Shown here in pieces: positions 22,256-30,949 of a DNA stretch of 64,000 nt (positions within the stretch are counted from its first letter, which is position 1; every line of letters begins with the position of its first letter). Both the position numbers and the translations under genes were made by a program. The notes under the pieces are model-generated. The model was not told the origin of the DNA, made no database searches, and was given only the letters and a program-made list of their open reading frames with translations. Source of the DNA: Methylobacterium sp. E-045 (GTDB lineage: Bacteria; Pseudomonadota; Alphaproteobacteria; Rhizobiales; Beijerinckiaceae); NCBI RefSeq assembly GCF_022829685.1, contig NZ_JAKSYE010000075.1, positions 183,830 to 247,829 of the forward strand, given 5' to 3'.

Positions 22256-23374
22256 TCACGCTCCGCTCAGCTCGTCCTCGAGAAAAGCCTTCACCTCGGC
22301 GCGGTTGATGCCCGGTGCGATGAAGCTCCGGCCGATCCCACGGGCGAGGATGAAGGTCAGCGCCCCGTCGCGGACCTTCTTGTCCTGGGCCATGGCCTCG
22401 AGGATGGCGTCGGCATCGCCGCATCCGCCGGGGACGGCCTGGAGCCGGGTGGGCAGGCCGGCCAAGGCCAGGTGGTTGGCCACGCGGCCGGCATCCTGAC
22501 CGGGGCAGAGGCCGAGACGGGCCGAGAAGCGGAAAGCCAGGGCCAGCCCGATCGCGACGCCCTCGCCATGGACGAGGCGGGCGGATTCGTAGCCGGTGAG
22601 CCGTTCCAGGGCATGGCCGAAGGTGTGGCCGAGGTTGAGCAGGGCGCGCTCGCCGTCCTCGCGCTCGTCGCGCACCACGACGCCGGCCTTGGACCGGCAG
22701 CAGATCGCCACCGCCTCGTCGCGCTCGGGGCCGCCGGAGAAGATGCCGGCCCAGTGGGCCTCGCACCAGTCGAAGAACCCGGCATCGGCGATGAGGCCGT
22801 ATTTCGCCACTTCGGCGTAGCCGGCGCGCATCTCCCGCTCGGACAGGGTGTCGAGGGTGGCGGTATCGGCCAGGACCAGGCGCGGCTGGTGGAAGGCGCC
22901 GATGAGGTTCTTGCCGAGGGCTGAGTTGATGCCGGTCTTGCCGCCCACCGAGGAATCGACCTGCGAGAGCAGGGTCGTCGGTGCCTGGACGAAGCGGACG
23001 CCGCGCCGGAGCGTCGCCGCCGCGAAGCCCGCGAGATCGCCGACCACGCCGCCGCCGAGGGCCACCACGAGGTCGTTGCGCTCGATCCGGTGGGCGAGGA
23101 GCCCGTCGCAGACCTGGGCGTAAACCGCATAGCTCTTCGACGCCTCGCCCGGCGCGACGGTGACGAGGCCGGAGCGCAGGCCCGCCGCCTCCAGGCTGTC
23201 GCGCAGGCGTTCGCCATAGAGCGCCGACACGGTCTCGTCGGTGACGATGGCAGCCGCACGGCCTCCGAGGGCGGCCACGCGGGCGCCGGCTTCGTCGAGG
23301 AGACCCCGGCCGATATGGATGTCGTAGTCGCGGCCCTGGTCGAGGGGGACGTGGACCGTCTGTCCGTCACTCAC
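22256..23374 (-). CDS. aroB: 3-dehydroquinate synthase
   Basis: A 372-aa shikimate-pathway enzyme converting DAHP to 3-dehydroquinate with NAD and a metal ion. Visible blocks are VALGGGVVGDLAGFAAAT, VPTTLLSQVDSSVGGKTGIN (here APTTLL) and the metal-ligand region LLNLGHTFGHALE. Its ATG overlaps the aroK stop by four bases, so aroK-aroB is a coupled operon. Confidence 0.97.
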   Translation of the reverse strand: MSDGQTVHVPLDQGRDYDIHIGRGLLDEAGARVAALGGRAAAIVTDETVSALYGERLRDSLEAAGLRSGLVTVAPGEASKSYAVYAQVCDGLLAHRIERNDLVVALGGGVVGDLAGFAAATLRRGVRFVQAPTTLLSQVDSSVGGKTGINSALGKNLIGAFHQPRLVLADTATLDTLSEREMRAGYAEVAKYGLIADAGFFDWCEAHWAGIFSGGPERDEAVAICCRSKAGVVVRDEREDGERALLNLGHTFGHALERLTGYESARLVHGEGVAIGLALAFRFSARLGLCPGQDAGRVANHLALAGLPTRLQAVPGGCGDADAILEAMAQDKKVRDGALTFILARGIGRSFIAPGINRAEVKAFLEDELSGA

Positions 23375-23994
23375 TGCGCGGCGACGCCTTGGTTCGAGGG
23401 GCCGTTGAGATAGGCATCGAGGGCCTCCATCACGTCCTCCACCACGCGGTCGTGCGACACGTCGCGCGAGGGGATCATCACGTCGGCACTGCCATAGACG
23501 GGATGCCGGACCTCCATCAACTGCCGCATCGTCTCCTCCGGGTCGTCGGTCTGGAGGAGGGGCCGGTTGCCGCGCTTGCGCACGCGGCGCATGAGCACGT
23601 CGAGCTCCGCCTTCAGCCAGACCGAGACGCCACCTTGCGCGATCCGCGCCCGCGTCGCCTCGCGCATGAAGGCGCCTCCGCCGGTGGCCAGCACCAGCGG
23701 GCCCTCGCGCAGAAGCCGAGCAATGACGCGCTCCTCGCCCTCGCGAAAGCTCGGCTCGCCGTAGATCGCGAAGATGTCCGGGATGGTGAGGTGGGCCGCC
23801 GCCTCGATCTCGTTGTCAGCATCCTTGAACATCAGCCCGAGGCGCGTCGCCAGGCGCCGCCCCACCGTACTCTTGCCGGCGCCCATGAGACCGACGAGCA
23901 CGATGGAGCGCGCGCCGAGGGCACGGCGGAGCCTGACTTCGATGGGATCGGCGGCGATGTCGCTTCCCGATGGCTCGGTCTCGGTCTCGGTCAT
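23371..23994 (-). CDS. aroK: Shikimate kinase
   Basis: A 207-aa kinase that phosphorylates the 3-OH of shikimate. Walker A GLMGAGKSTVG is near residue 36, the shikimate-binding DADNEIE region reads DADNEIEAAA, and the GGGAFM loop and the lid R-x-x-x-RP (RKRGNRPLL) follow. About 28 extra residues precede the kinase fold. It is the first gene of the aroK-aroB pair and is divergent from the small-protein/xerD operon. Confidence 0.96.
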   Translation of the reverse strand: MTETETEPSGSDIAADPIEVRLRRALGARSIVLVGLMGAGKSTVGRRLATRLGLMFKDADNEIEAAAHLTIPDIFAIYGEPSFREGEERVIARLLREGPLVLATGGGAFMREATRARIAQGGVSVWLKAELDVLMRRVRKRGNRPLLQTDDPEETMRQLMEVRHPVYGSADVMIPSRDVSHDRVVEDVMEALDAYLNGPSNQGVAAQ

Positions 23995-24332
23995 TGTTGA
24001 GATCTTGATACACCCCTTCGCGCGATCCTAGCGCGTTTCACCCTCCGGGCGAAGCGAGGCCGTAAGGCGCGGCGTGTTTCTTCCCGGGACCTGCTTCTTT
24101 TGGGGCAGGTTTCCTCTGGGGCAGGTTTTCCCGGCCCGCGACGGCTCCCGGACCGGTGAGGCCGATTGCCACTCGGCGGCTTCGGGCCTCTTGCGGCGCA
24201 CCCTGTGGCTCCGAAGTCCTTGCCATCGCGCGCCCGGCATGGTGCAAACCCTTGGCTTGGCAGCTCAATGATCTGCATGCCGGCCGACGTCGTCCATGTC
24301 CGCAGAGCTCCCTCCGACCGAGGTTCGTCCGA

Positions 24333-24485
24333 GTGCCGACCCTGTTTCGTTTCCTCGCCACGCTCGCCATCCTCGGTGGACTGGTCTTCGCGGGCATGTT
24401 CGCGCTCGCCACCTTCGTCCAGCCCACGCCCCGGGAAATGAGCGTGAGCATTCCTGCTGCAAAATTGCAGCCGCCGGGCCGGTGA
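24333..24485 (+). CDS. Small single-pass membrane protein coupled to xerD
   Basis: A 50-aa protein, GTG start, with one long hydrophobic segment (LFRFLATLAILGGLVFAGMFALATFV). A short tail with TPREM and IPAAKL follows. I recall similarly sized proteins at this position in other Rhizobiales, which supports it being real; no function is known. Its TGA overlaps the GTG of xerD (GTGA), so it sits first in that operon. Confidence 0.7.
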   Translation: MPTLFRFLATLAILGGLVFAGMFALATFVQPTPREMSVSIPAAKLQPPGR

Positions 24486-25480
24486 CGGGATCGGAGAAGG
24501 CCGATGACGCGACCGACGAGGTGGCGGGCGCCGAAGGTCCGGACCTCATCGTCGCCTATCTCGAGATGCTCGCGGCCGAGCGTGGCGCCGCCGCCAACAC
24601 GCTCGCCGCCTATCGCCGCGACCTCGACCATTACCTCGCGGCCCTCGCCGCCTCGGGACGCGATCCGCTCGATACCGATGCGGGCGAGGTCCGTGCCTAT
24701 CTGGCGGATCTCGAAACACAGGGGCTGAAGGCCGCTTCCGCCGCGCGCCGGCTGTCCTGCCTTCGCGGCTTCCACAAGTTCCTGTACGCCGAAGGCCTCG
24801 CCGAGACCGATCCGAGCGCACCGGTGGGTGGCCCGCGCAGGGGGCGCACCCTGCCCAAGGTGCTGTCGGTGGCCGAGGTAGACGACCTTCTGCGCACCGC
24901 CCGCGAGCGGGCCGTGGCGCCGCAGGCCGAGAATGCGACGGGCGGCGAGCGGCGGCGCGCGGTCCGGATGCTGTGCCTGCTCGAAACCCTCTACGCCACC
25001 GGCCTGCGCGTATCGGAACTCGTCGCCCTGCCGCGCTCGGCCGCCACCACGAAGCAGCGCTACCTCGTGGTGAAGGGCAAGGGCGGACGCGAGCGGCTGG
25101 TGCCGCTCACCGATCTCGCCCGCGCCGCCATGCGCGAGCACCTGACCCATCTCACCGGCGACGGTCCCTTCCTGTTCCCGTCCGACAGCGAGAGCGGGCA
25201 CCTGACCCGGCAGGCTTTCGCCCGCGACCTCAAGATTGCGGCGGCGGCGGCCGGGATCCGTGAGGACCGCGTGAGCCCGCACGTGCTGCGCCACGCCTTC
25301 GCCAGCCATCTCCTGCAGAACGGGGCCGATCTCAGGATCGTGCAGGAGCTTCTGGGACATGCCGACATCTCGACGACCCAGATCTACACGCATGTCCTCG
25401 ACGAGCGCCTGAAGAGCATGGTCCGCGATCTCCATCCGCTCATGGACGACCCGGCCGAATCCGGGACCGCGCCCGTCTGA
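24482..25480 (+). CDS. xerD: Tyrosine recombinase XerD
   Basis: A 332-aa recombinase that resolves chromosome dimers at dif with XerC. The N-terminal SAM-like core-binding domain (about residues 15-105) is followed by the catalytic domain. Its arginine is in ATGLRVSELV, the lysine is in KGKGGRERLVP, HVLRHAFASHLL supplies H-x-x-R, LLGHADISTTQIYTHV supplies the second His, and that tyrosine is the nucleophile. The GTG start overlaps the upstream small ORF. No adjacent dif was seen. Confidence 0.93.
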   Translation: MTGSEKADDATDEVAGAEGPDLIVAYLEMLAAERGAAANTLAAYRRDLDHYLAALAASGRDPLDTDAGEVRAYLADLETQGLKAASAARRLSCLRGFHKFLYAEGLAETDPSAPVGGPRRGRTLPKVLSVAEVDDLLRTARERAVAPQAENATGGERRRAVRMLCLLETLYATGLRVSELVALPRSAATTKQRYLVVKGKGGRERLVPLTDLARAAMREHLTHLTGDGPFLFPSDSESGHLTRQAFARDLKIAAAAAGIREDRVSPHVLRHAFASHLLQNGADLRIVQELLGHADISTTQIYTHVLDERLKSMVRDLHPLMDDPAESGTAPV

Positions 25481-25509
25481 ACGGGGCGCCGCGCCGTTCC
25501 GGCCCCGCC

Positions 25510-26544
25510 TCAGCCGGCCCTCTGCGCTCCCCTGCTCACCGCGATCGTCGACTCGTCGATGAACGAGAACACGATACCCGCTCTGCGCAGGGCGTCGATC
25601 GCCTGATTGCGGTTGGCGACCGAGACGGCGGTGATGCAGCCTTCGAGCCGCCGGATCGTCGAGAGCGACACCCCCGAGGCTCCGCTCAGATCCGTCATCG
25701 ACCAGTCGAGCAGCGCGCGCGCCGCGCGGATATGCCCGGATTCGAGGCGCTGTTCGAGGCCGAGGAGAAGGCGGCCGGCGGGCCTGATCTTCAGATGGAT
25801 CGGACCGACGAAATTGGTCCAGCTTTCGATATGCCCCGCATCGTTAAGAACGGGAACAAGCACCATGCGGTATCTCGCGGTGTCGCCGTTCGCCAGTCTC
25901 AGCGTTCGCAGCACCTGTGTGATGTGCTTGGCCGAGAACGAACTCTCCATCTCTTGCAGGCCGTTTTTCCGGCCGTATTCCTTCACGATCGGCCGGCCGG
26001 GATCCTGCAGCAGTTCTGTCTCGGGCACGCCGACGAGGTCGAGCCATTCCTCGGAGAACTTTGTGAACGGAAACGCATAGGTGGTCGATGTGAAGGCCCG
26101 GACGGACTCGAAGATCGCCCGGTCTCGCCGCCGCTGCTCCGCTTCGGCGCGAGCCCACATGGCATGATCGCTGATGTCGACGAGGATGCCGTGGGCGCAC
26201 ACGGGCCGTCCATCAGGCGTGGCCGTTACCTCCACGCGGCTCACGACGGTACAGATCCTGGAATCCGGACGGACGATGCGGAAGGTCGAGGGCGGGACCG
26301 ATTCCGATTGCCTGACGAAAGCGGGTTCCATGGTCCGCGGGCAGTCATCCGGATGGATGAGCTGGAACAGAAGCGCGTAATCGGGCCTGACGATGCCCTC
26401 GGAAATCCCCAGGATCGGATACAGTCCGGGCGACCAGAAATGAGTATTGTCGACGAAATTCCAACGCCAACGGCCGACATTGATAGAGTGTTGGGCTGTG
26501 TTGGGAGCGTCATACCATAGGCTTCTAAGCGCGCCGCCGTGCAT
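25510..26544 (-). CDS. PAS-domain sensor with C-terminal XRE-type helix-turn-helix
   Basis: A 344-aa cytoplasmic protein. The first PAS fold is at about 20-135 (RWRWNFVDNTHFWSPGLYPILGISE, FQLIHPDDCP, HGILVDISD). A second PAS-like region is at about 140-255. A short XRE-like HTH follows at about 275-335 (RALLDWSMTDLSGASGVSLSTIRRLEG). There is no kinase domain and no signal peptide, so it looks like a one-component sensor-regulator. The upstream gap is conspicuously AT-rich compared with the window, hinting at transfer or a strong regulatory region. Ligand and targets are unknown. Confidence 0.75.
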   Translation of the reverse strand: MHGGALRSLWYDAPNTAQHSINVGRWRWNFVDNTHFWSPGLYPILGISEGIVRPDYALLFQLIHPDDCPRTMEPAFVRQSESVPPSTFRIVRPDSRICTVVSRVEVTATPDGRPVCAHGILVDISDHAMWARAEAEQRRRDRAIFESVRAFTSTTYAFPFTKFSEEWLDLVGVPETELLQDPGRPIVKEYGRKNGLQEMESSFSAKHITQVLRTLRLANGDTARYRMVLVPVLNDAGHIESWTNFVGPIHLKIRPAGRLLLGLEQRLESGHIRAARALLDWSMTDLSGASGVSLSTIRRLEGCITAVSVANRNQAIDALRRAGIVFSFIDESTIAVSRGAQRAG

Positions 26545-26901
26545 TGTGAGACCGCAAATTCACGTTGATCGTCGACGATAGGACGGATCCAGGGAGCCGA
26601 AACGACGATCTGAACTGATGGAATCTATCTTTTGATATTAACATACTATTCGTTTCGAAAACAATCTTGCCGCAATGCGAAATCGCGCGACGATGGTCGA
26701 TTTCATCGCCACGCTTCGGCCAAGCTTCTTTGCGAGGACGCCACGCCTGCCGTCACGGCTTTCGACGACGCTCCATCGTCACGGGAATAAGAACGGCCCC
26801 ATAGGTGAGCCGTGTAAGGCCCAGGGGCGGATCGCCGATGCCATACGGCCGCACGCAGCCGTTTCCGGCGGCGGCGTCACGCCAATCCGCTGGCTCCGCG
26901 C
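26545..26901. other. AT-rich intergenic region upstream of the PAS-XRE gene
   Basis: About 357 bases without a convincing gene. Bases 26620-26670 (tgatattaacatactattcg and flanks) are far richer in A and T than the surrounding DNA. They probably include the promoter of the PAS-XRE gene. The flank next to the permease gene returns to high GC. Confidence 0.6.
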
Positions 26902-28068
26902 TCAGACCTCCGCTTCTTCGTCGAGCGTGTCCTCGATGTAGACCTGTTCCAGCACGACCTTGATCACCGCCATCAGCGGCAGCGCGAGGGCGATGCCCCA
27001 GAGGCCGAACAGGACGCCGAGCACGAGCTGGCCGGCGAAGATGGTGGCCGGCGGGATATCCAGCGCCCGCTTCTGGATGAAGGGCGTCAGCCCGTAGCTC
27101 TCCAGGCACTGCACGACGAGGTAGACGCCGAAGGCGCCGAGCGCCGCGTTGGTGCCCGAGGCGAGACCTGCCAGCACGATGATGACGCCGGCGATCAGCG
27201 GGCCGATGGTGGGGATGAAGGCGAGGAGCCCCGCCTGCAGGCCGAGGATGAGGGCACCGCCGATGCCGAGGAAACTCAGGCCCGCCCAGATGCAGACGAA
27301 GATCACCGCCATGGTGATGAGCTGGCCGAACAGCCAATGCCGCAGGGTCTCGCCCATGCCGTCGAGGAGGGCGGTGGCACGGGGGCGGTAATGGGGCGGC
27401 ACGAACCGGACGGCGCCGTCGCGGTAGCTGGCGGGGTCGGCCGCGCAGGCAAGGCCGAGGAACACGATGACCAGGACGTTGCCCAGTGCGCTGAACAGGC
27501 CGGTGACGACGGCAGCCGCCGGTCCCAGCACGCTGCCGGCATCGGAGAGGAGGGAGCCGGGGCTCTTGATCGCCCCCGAGGCGAGCCCGCCGAGGCCACC
27601 GGGCTTCTTGTCCTTGTCGGCCGCGTTGTCCTTGGCTTTGTCGGTGTCCTGATCGCCCGACGTCTCGCCCGGCGCCGAGAAGGCGGGCAGGTCGATCCCG
27701 TATTCCTTGAGGCGGTCACGGACCGACCCCGCCTGCTTCGTGACGGTCTGGCCGAGTTCCCGGCCCTGCTGCACCACCGTGGCGCCGCCGAAGACGAGGA
27801 AGCCGAGGGTGAGGCCGCCGAGGATCAGGCTGACGATGGTGAGCCGCATCCCGCGACCGAGACCGATCACCTGGCCGAGCAGACGCGTCAGCCCGTCGAG
27901 GAAGACCCCGAGGAGGATGCCGGCAAAGATCAGGAGCAAGGTCGAGGCGGCGGTCCAGGCGAGGATCAACAGGGCGATGAACGCCACCACCGCGATTCCC
28001 GAAGCCGCCGGCGACCAGTTGGCGGGGTGCGGACCCGGCTCGTCCTTGATCGGCGTACCCTGCTGCAT
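26902..28068 (-). CDS. AI-2E family (PerM/TqsA-type) membrane protein
   Basis: A 388-aa polytopic inner-membrane protein. Two hydrophobic N-terminal helices precede a soluble, Lys/Asp-rich insertion (about residues 130-190, with KDKKPGG). The conserved C-terminal half follows: LLDGMGETLRHWLFGQLITM, LALGLAF-like segments and FIPTIGPLIAGVIIVL. The family includes autoinducer and Na+/H+ exporters; the substrate here cannot be told. The ATG at 28068 follows AGGGACA; the frame is open upstream but there overlaps moaE. Confidence 0.85.
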   Translation of the reverse strand: MQQGTPIKDEPGPHPANWSPAASGIAVVAFIALLILAWTAASTLLLIFAGILLGVFLDGLTRLLGQVIGLGRGMRLTIVSLILGGLTLGFLVFGGATVVQQGRELGQTVTKQAGSVRDRLKEYGIDLPAFSAPGETSGDQDTDKAKDNAADKDKKPGGLGGLASGAIKSPGSLLSDAGSVLGPAAAVVTGLFSALGNVLVIVFLGLACAADPASYRDGAVRFVPPHYRPRATALLDGMGETLRHWLFGQLITMAVIFVCIWAGLSFLGIGGALILGLQAGLLAFIPTIGPLIAGVIIVLAGLASGTNAALGAFGVYLVVQCLESYGLTPFIQKRALDIPPATIFAGQLVLGVLFGLWGIALALPLMAVIKVVLEQVYIEDTLDEEAEV

Positions 28069-28205
28069 GTGCTTGTCCCTTCGCGCGGCCTGCCACGCGG
28101 CCGGTGCGACCGGGCGCGCGAATCCCGTCACAGGCAAGGGGCGCGCGGCATGAGGCGCGCCCTCGTCTGTGGATGGACCGGCGACGAATCCCCGCTGGAC
28201 CGTCC

Positions 28206-28697
28206 TCACGCCCAGCGTGACGCCGCCTCGTCGTCGGCGCCCGTGGCCTCGACCCAGCCTCCCGTGGTGCCGTCGGTCAGGTGCTCGCGCTTCCAGAACG
28301 GAGCCTTCGTCTTGAGGTAGTCCATCAGGAAGCTCGCCGCCTCGAAAGCGGCCACGCGGTGGCTTGCCGCCGTCACTACGAGGACGATGCCGTCGCCCGG
28401 CGCGACGAGGCCGTGCCGGTGGATCACCCGCACGGCCTGGAGCGGCCAGCGGTCCTGTGCCTCCGCCACCACCCGGCCGATCTCCGCCTCGGCCATGCCG
28501 GGATAATGTTCGAGTTCGAGCCCGGTCAGGCGCCCGCCCTCGTCGCGGCACAGGCCGGTGAAGGTGACGATCGCCCCGGTCCTGCCCCGGAGAATCCCGC
28601 TCAGTTCCGCCATCTCCGCGGCCACGTCGAACGGCGCGCTCTGGATGCTGATCGCGGCTGCGACCCGATCGTCCGCCGTCGTCTCGCCTGCTGACAT
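28206..28697 (-). CDS. moaE: Molybdopterin synthase large subunit MoaE
   Basis: A 163-aa catalytic subunit that with MoaD converts cPMP to molybdopterin. Visible are GAIVTFTGLCRDE, LELEHYPGMAEAEI, IHRHGLVAPGD, VVTAASHRVAAFEAASFLMDYLKTKAPFWKRE and the active-site-type lysines in the last block. The ATG at 28697 gives the family length. No moaD or pgsA is adjacent in this window, unlike some relatives. Confidence 0.95.
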   Translation of the reverse strand: MSAGETTADDRVAAAISIQSAPFDVAAEMAELSGILRGRTGAIVTFTGLCRDEGGRLTGLELEHYPGMAEAEIGRVVAEAQDRWPLQAVRVIHRHGLVAPGDGIVLVVTAASHRVAAFEAASFLMDYLKTKAPFWKREHLTDGTTGGWVEATGADDEAASRWA

Positions 28698-28922
28698 CCG
28701 TCGATTCCTTGACGCATCGGCGCGAAAGCCCTCGCGACCGGGTCTGATCCCCCGTAAGGGATGCGCGACATTGCAAAGTCCGCGCGGTGGTTCCACGCTG
28801 TTGCCCATCGGTCCGTCAACGGCATCCAGGCGCCCGGCCTTACCACCTGATCGGCATGGGTTCCATGCCCCGGCACTCCCATACCCGGTCCGCGCCACCG
28901 GCTTCGAAGGAACCCCCCTCGC

Positions 28923-29942
28923 GTGACGCCTGACTTGATCCTACCCTATGACGGCGTCCTGCCGGTCTTCTCGGCCCGTCCGGTCTGGTGCGGACGCGGA
29001 AGCACGGTCATCGGCGCCGCGACGATCGGTGCCCAGGCCTGGCTCGGCGACGACAGCGTGATCCGCGCCGACGGCGAGGCGGTGACCGTCGGCGAGCGCT
29101 TCTGGCTCGGCCATCGCTCCACGCTCCATATCGCCACCGATTCGCATCCCACCCTCGTCGGCGACCGGGTGACGGTGGGCCGCAACGCCGTTGTCCACGC
29201 CTGCACGGTGGGGTCCGACGTGGTGATCGAGGACGACGTCATCGTCCTCGACGGCGCCACCGTGGAGGACGGAGTGCTCATCGAGGCCGGGGCCACCGTC
29301 TTCCCGCGCTCGCACCTCGCCGCGGGATTCGCCTATGCCGGCAGCCCGGCGAAACCCCAGCGTCCGGTCACCCCGGCGGAGATCGCCGAGCGGGCCGAGC
29401 GCGTGCGCGAGGCCACGGGGGATACGCCGTCGCCCGTCGCCGGCGACGAGATCGATGTCGATCCCAGCGTCTATGTCGCCAGCACGGCGCGCCTGCGCGG
29501 CCGCATCGCCCTCGGTGCGGGATCGAGCGTGCTGTTCTCCTGCGACCTGCATGCGGAGGTCGGCCCCATCCTCGTCGGCGCCGACACCAACATCCAGGAC
29601 AACACCGTCATCCGCGCACGGGCCGAGGGCGTCGTCATCGGTCGCGACACCACGATCGCGCACAACGTGCGGATGGCCGATTGCCGCATCGGCGCGCGCA
29701 GCCTCATCGGCATCGGCTGCGTGCTCGCCCCCGGCACCGTGGTGGCCGACGACGTGCTGCTCGCCGGCGGCTCCACCACCGATCCGGGCCAGCTCCTCGA
29801 GAGCGGCCATCTCTGGGGGGGCCGCCCCGCTCGGATCCTCGGCCCCCTCGACGCGGACAAGCGCGCGATGATGACCCGCATCGTCGCCGGCTATTGCGAG
29901 CATGGGCGGGTGTATCGGCAGATGGAGAACGGGGCGGGCTGA
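28923..29942 (+). CDS. Tandem gamma-carbonic-anhydrase-like left-handed beta-helix protein
   Basis: A 339-aa protein made of two gamma-CA-like modules (about residues 20-140 and 178-305), each of hexapeptide repeats. Single gamma-CA proteins are about 170-210 aa, so this is a fusion or duplication. Module 1 keeps the first and third zinc-type histidines (H69 in TLHIA, H92 in VVHAC) but has Arg87 where GHN should be. Module 2 has Arg231 and Ala252 at the outer positions and keeps only the middle histidine (H247 in IAHN). It sits alone between moaE (divergent) and a DUF3108 gene. Catalytic activity is unproven, and a scaffold or acyltransferase-like role is possible. Confidence 0.8.
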   Translation: MTPDLILPYDGVLPVFSARPVWCGRGSTVIGAATIGAQAWLGDDSVIRADGEAVTVGERFWLGHRSTLHIATDSHPTLVGDRVTVGRNAVVHACTVGSDVVIEDDVIVLDGATVEDGVLIEAGATVFPRSHLAAGFAYAGSPAKPQRPVTPAEIAERAERVREATGDTPSPVAGDEIDVDPSVYVASTARLRGRIALGAGSSVLFSCDLHAEVGPILVGADTNIQDNTVIRARAEGVVIGRDTTIAHNVRMADCRIGARSLIGIGCVLAPGTVVADDVLLAGGSTTDPGQLLESGHLWGGRPARILGPLDADKRAMMTRIVAGYCEHGRVYRQMENGAG

Positions 29943-30064
29943 GGGGAAGCCTGAAGCGCGCCTGCCCCGATCCTCGGATGCGTCGATCCCCCGACAGGTG
30001 CCGGTTCGCACCAGCGTCGCTGGCGGCATCTCTTAAGGCATGATGGCATGTAGGAGAGCAGCGC

Positions 30065-30937
30065 ATGGTTGCCTCGTCCAATGATGCTCGCGAGACGCGC
30101 TCCATCGCGTTGATCGGCGCGGTGCTTTTGACCCTCGCCGCGCCGCTCGCGGCTTCGGCCGCGCCCGAACCCCAGCGCTTCTCCATCACCTATCGCCTGT
30201 CGTTTCTCGACCTTCCCGTGGGCGAGGCCATTCTCGCCGTCGATCAGGCGGGTGGCCGCTATGCCTACGATCTGAAGGCAGGCCTGCGCGGTCTGGCCGG
30301 TGTCTTCTTCGAGGGATCGGGGACGGCCTCCGCATCGGGGGAGCGGTCGCGGACCGGAGCGCTCACCGGCACGTTCCGGTCCGAGAGTCTCTATGGCCGC
30401 AAGCCGGTTCAGGTCTCCATGGTCCTGTCGGGCGGACGCGCCCATGACGAGAGCGTGGAGCCGGCTCCGACCCCGACGCCCGACCGGATCCCGGTGGCGC
30501 CGCAGGACAAGGTCGGCGTCGTCGATCCCCTGACCATGCTGGCGATCCCGCTCGGCCCGGCGCCCCTCGACGCTGCCCTCTGCGAGCGGCGCATCCCCGT
30601 TTTCAACGGAGTGGCGCGGGCGGATATCGTCCTGTCGCGCGGGGTGCTCGTGACCGTCCAGGAGGGACCCTATCGCGGACCGGCGCTCGATTGCCGGGTG
30701 CGCTGGGTGCCGGTCTCGGGTCACCGTCCCAACGGCAGCAGCGTGCGCCGCATGGCCGAGAACGACGATATTCGCGTGCGGCTCGCGCCCGTTCCCGGCG
30801 GCGCGATGCTGTTGCCGCTCACGATCTCCCTGGCCACCGGTTGGGGGCAGGCGGGGATCGCAGCGACGCAATGGGGTGCGCCGCTCGAGGCCGGCGGACG
30901 CGGCGCGGTGAAGGTCCACCTGCCCAACGCACGGTAG
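30065..30937 (+). CDS. Periplasmic DUF3108-domain protein
   Basis: A 290-aa protein with a signal peptide (IALIGAVLLTLAAPLAASA, cleaved about residue 32). A beta-rich DUF3108 domain follows: ITYRLSFLDLPVGEAILAV, YAYDLKAGLRGLAGVFFEG and KVGVVDPLTML. The family is common in Alphaproteobacteria near cell-envelope genes and has no agreed function. It ends 13 bases before the convergent flavin-binding protein gene. Confidence 0.85.
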   Translation: MVASSNDARETRSIALIGAVLLTLAAPLAASAAPEPQRFSITYRLSFLDLPVGEAILAVDQAGGRYAYDLKAGLRGLAGVFFEGSGTASASGERSRTGALTGTFRSESLYGRKPVQVSMVLSGGRAHDESVEPAPTPTPDRIPVAPQDKVGVVDPLTMLAIPLGPAPLDAALCERRIPVFNGVARADIVLSRGVLVTVQEGPYRGPALDCRVRWVPVSGHRPNGSSVRRMAENDDIRVRLAPVPGGAMLLPLTISLATGWGQAGIAATQWGAPLEAGGRGAVKVHLPNAR

Positions 30938-30949
30938 GTGACGCCCTTG

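Noticed and set aside
28206..28776. Extension of the AI-2E permease frame upstream of 28068
   Set aside because: The extra residues overlap moaE in another frame and are low-complexity. ATG 28068 with AGGGACA gives a normal N-terminus.
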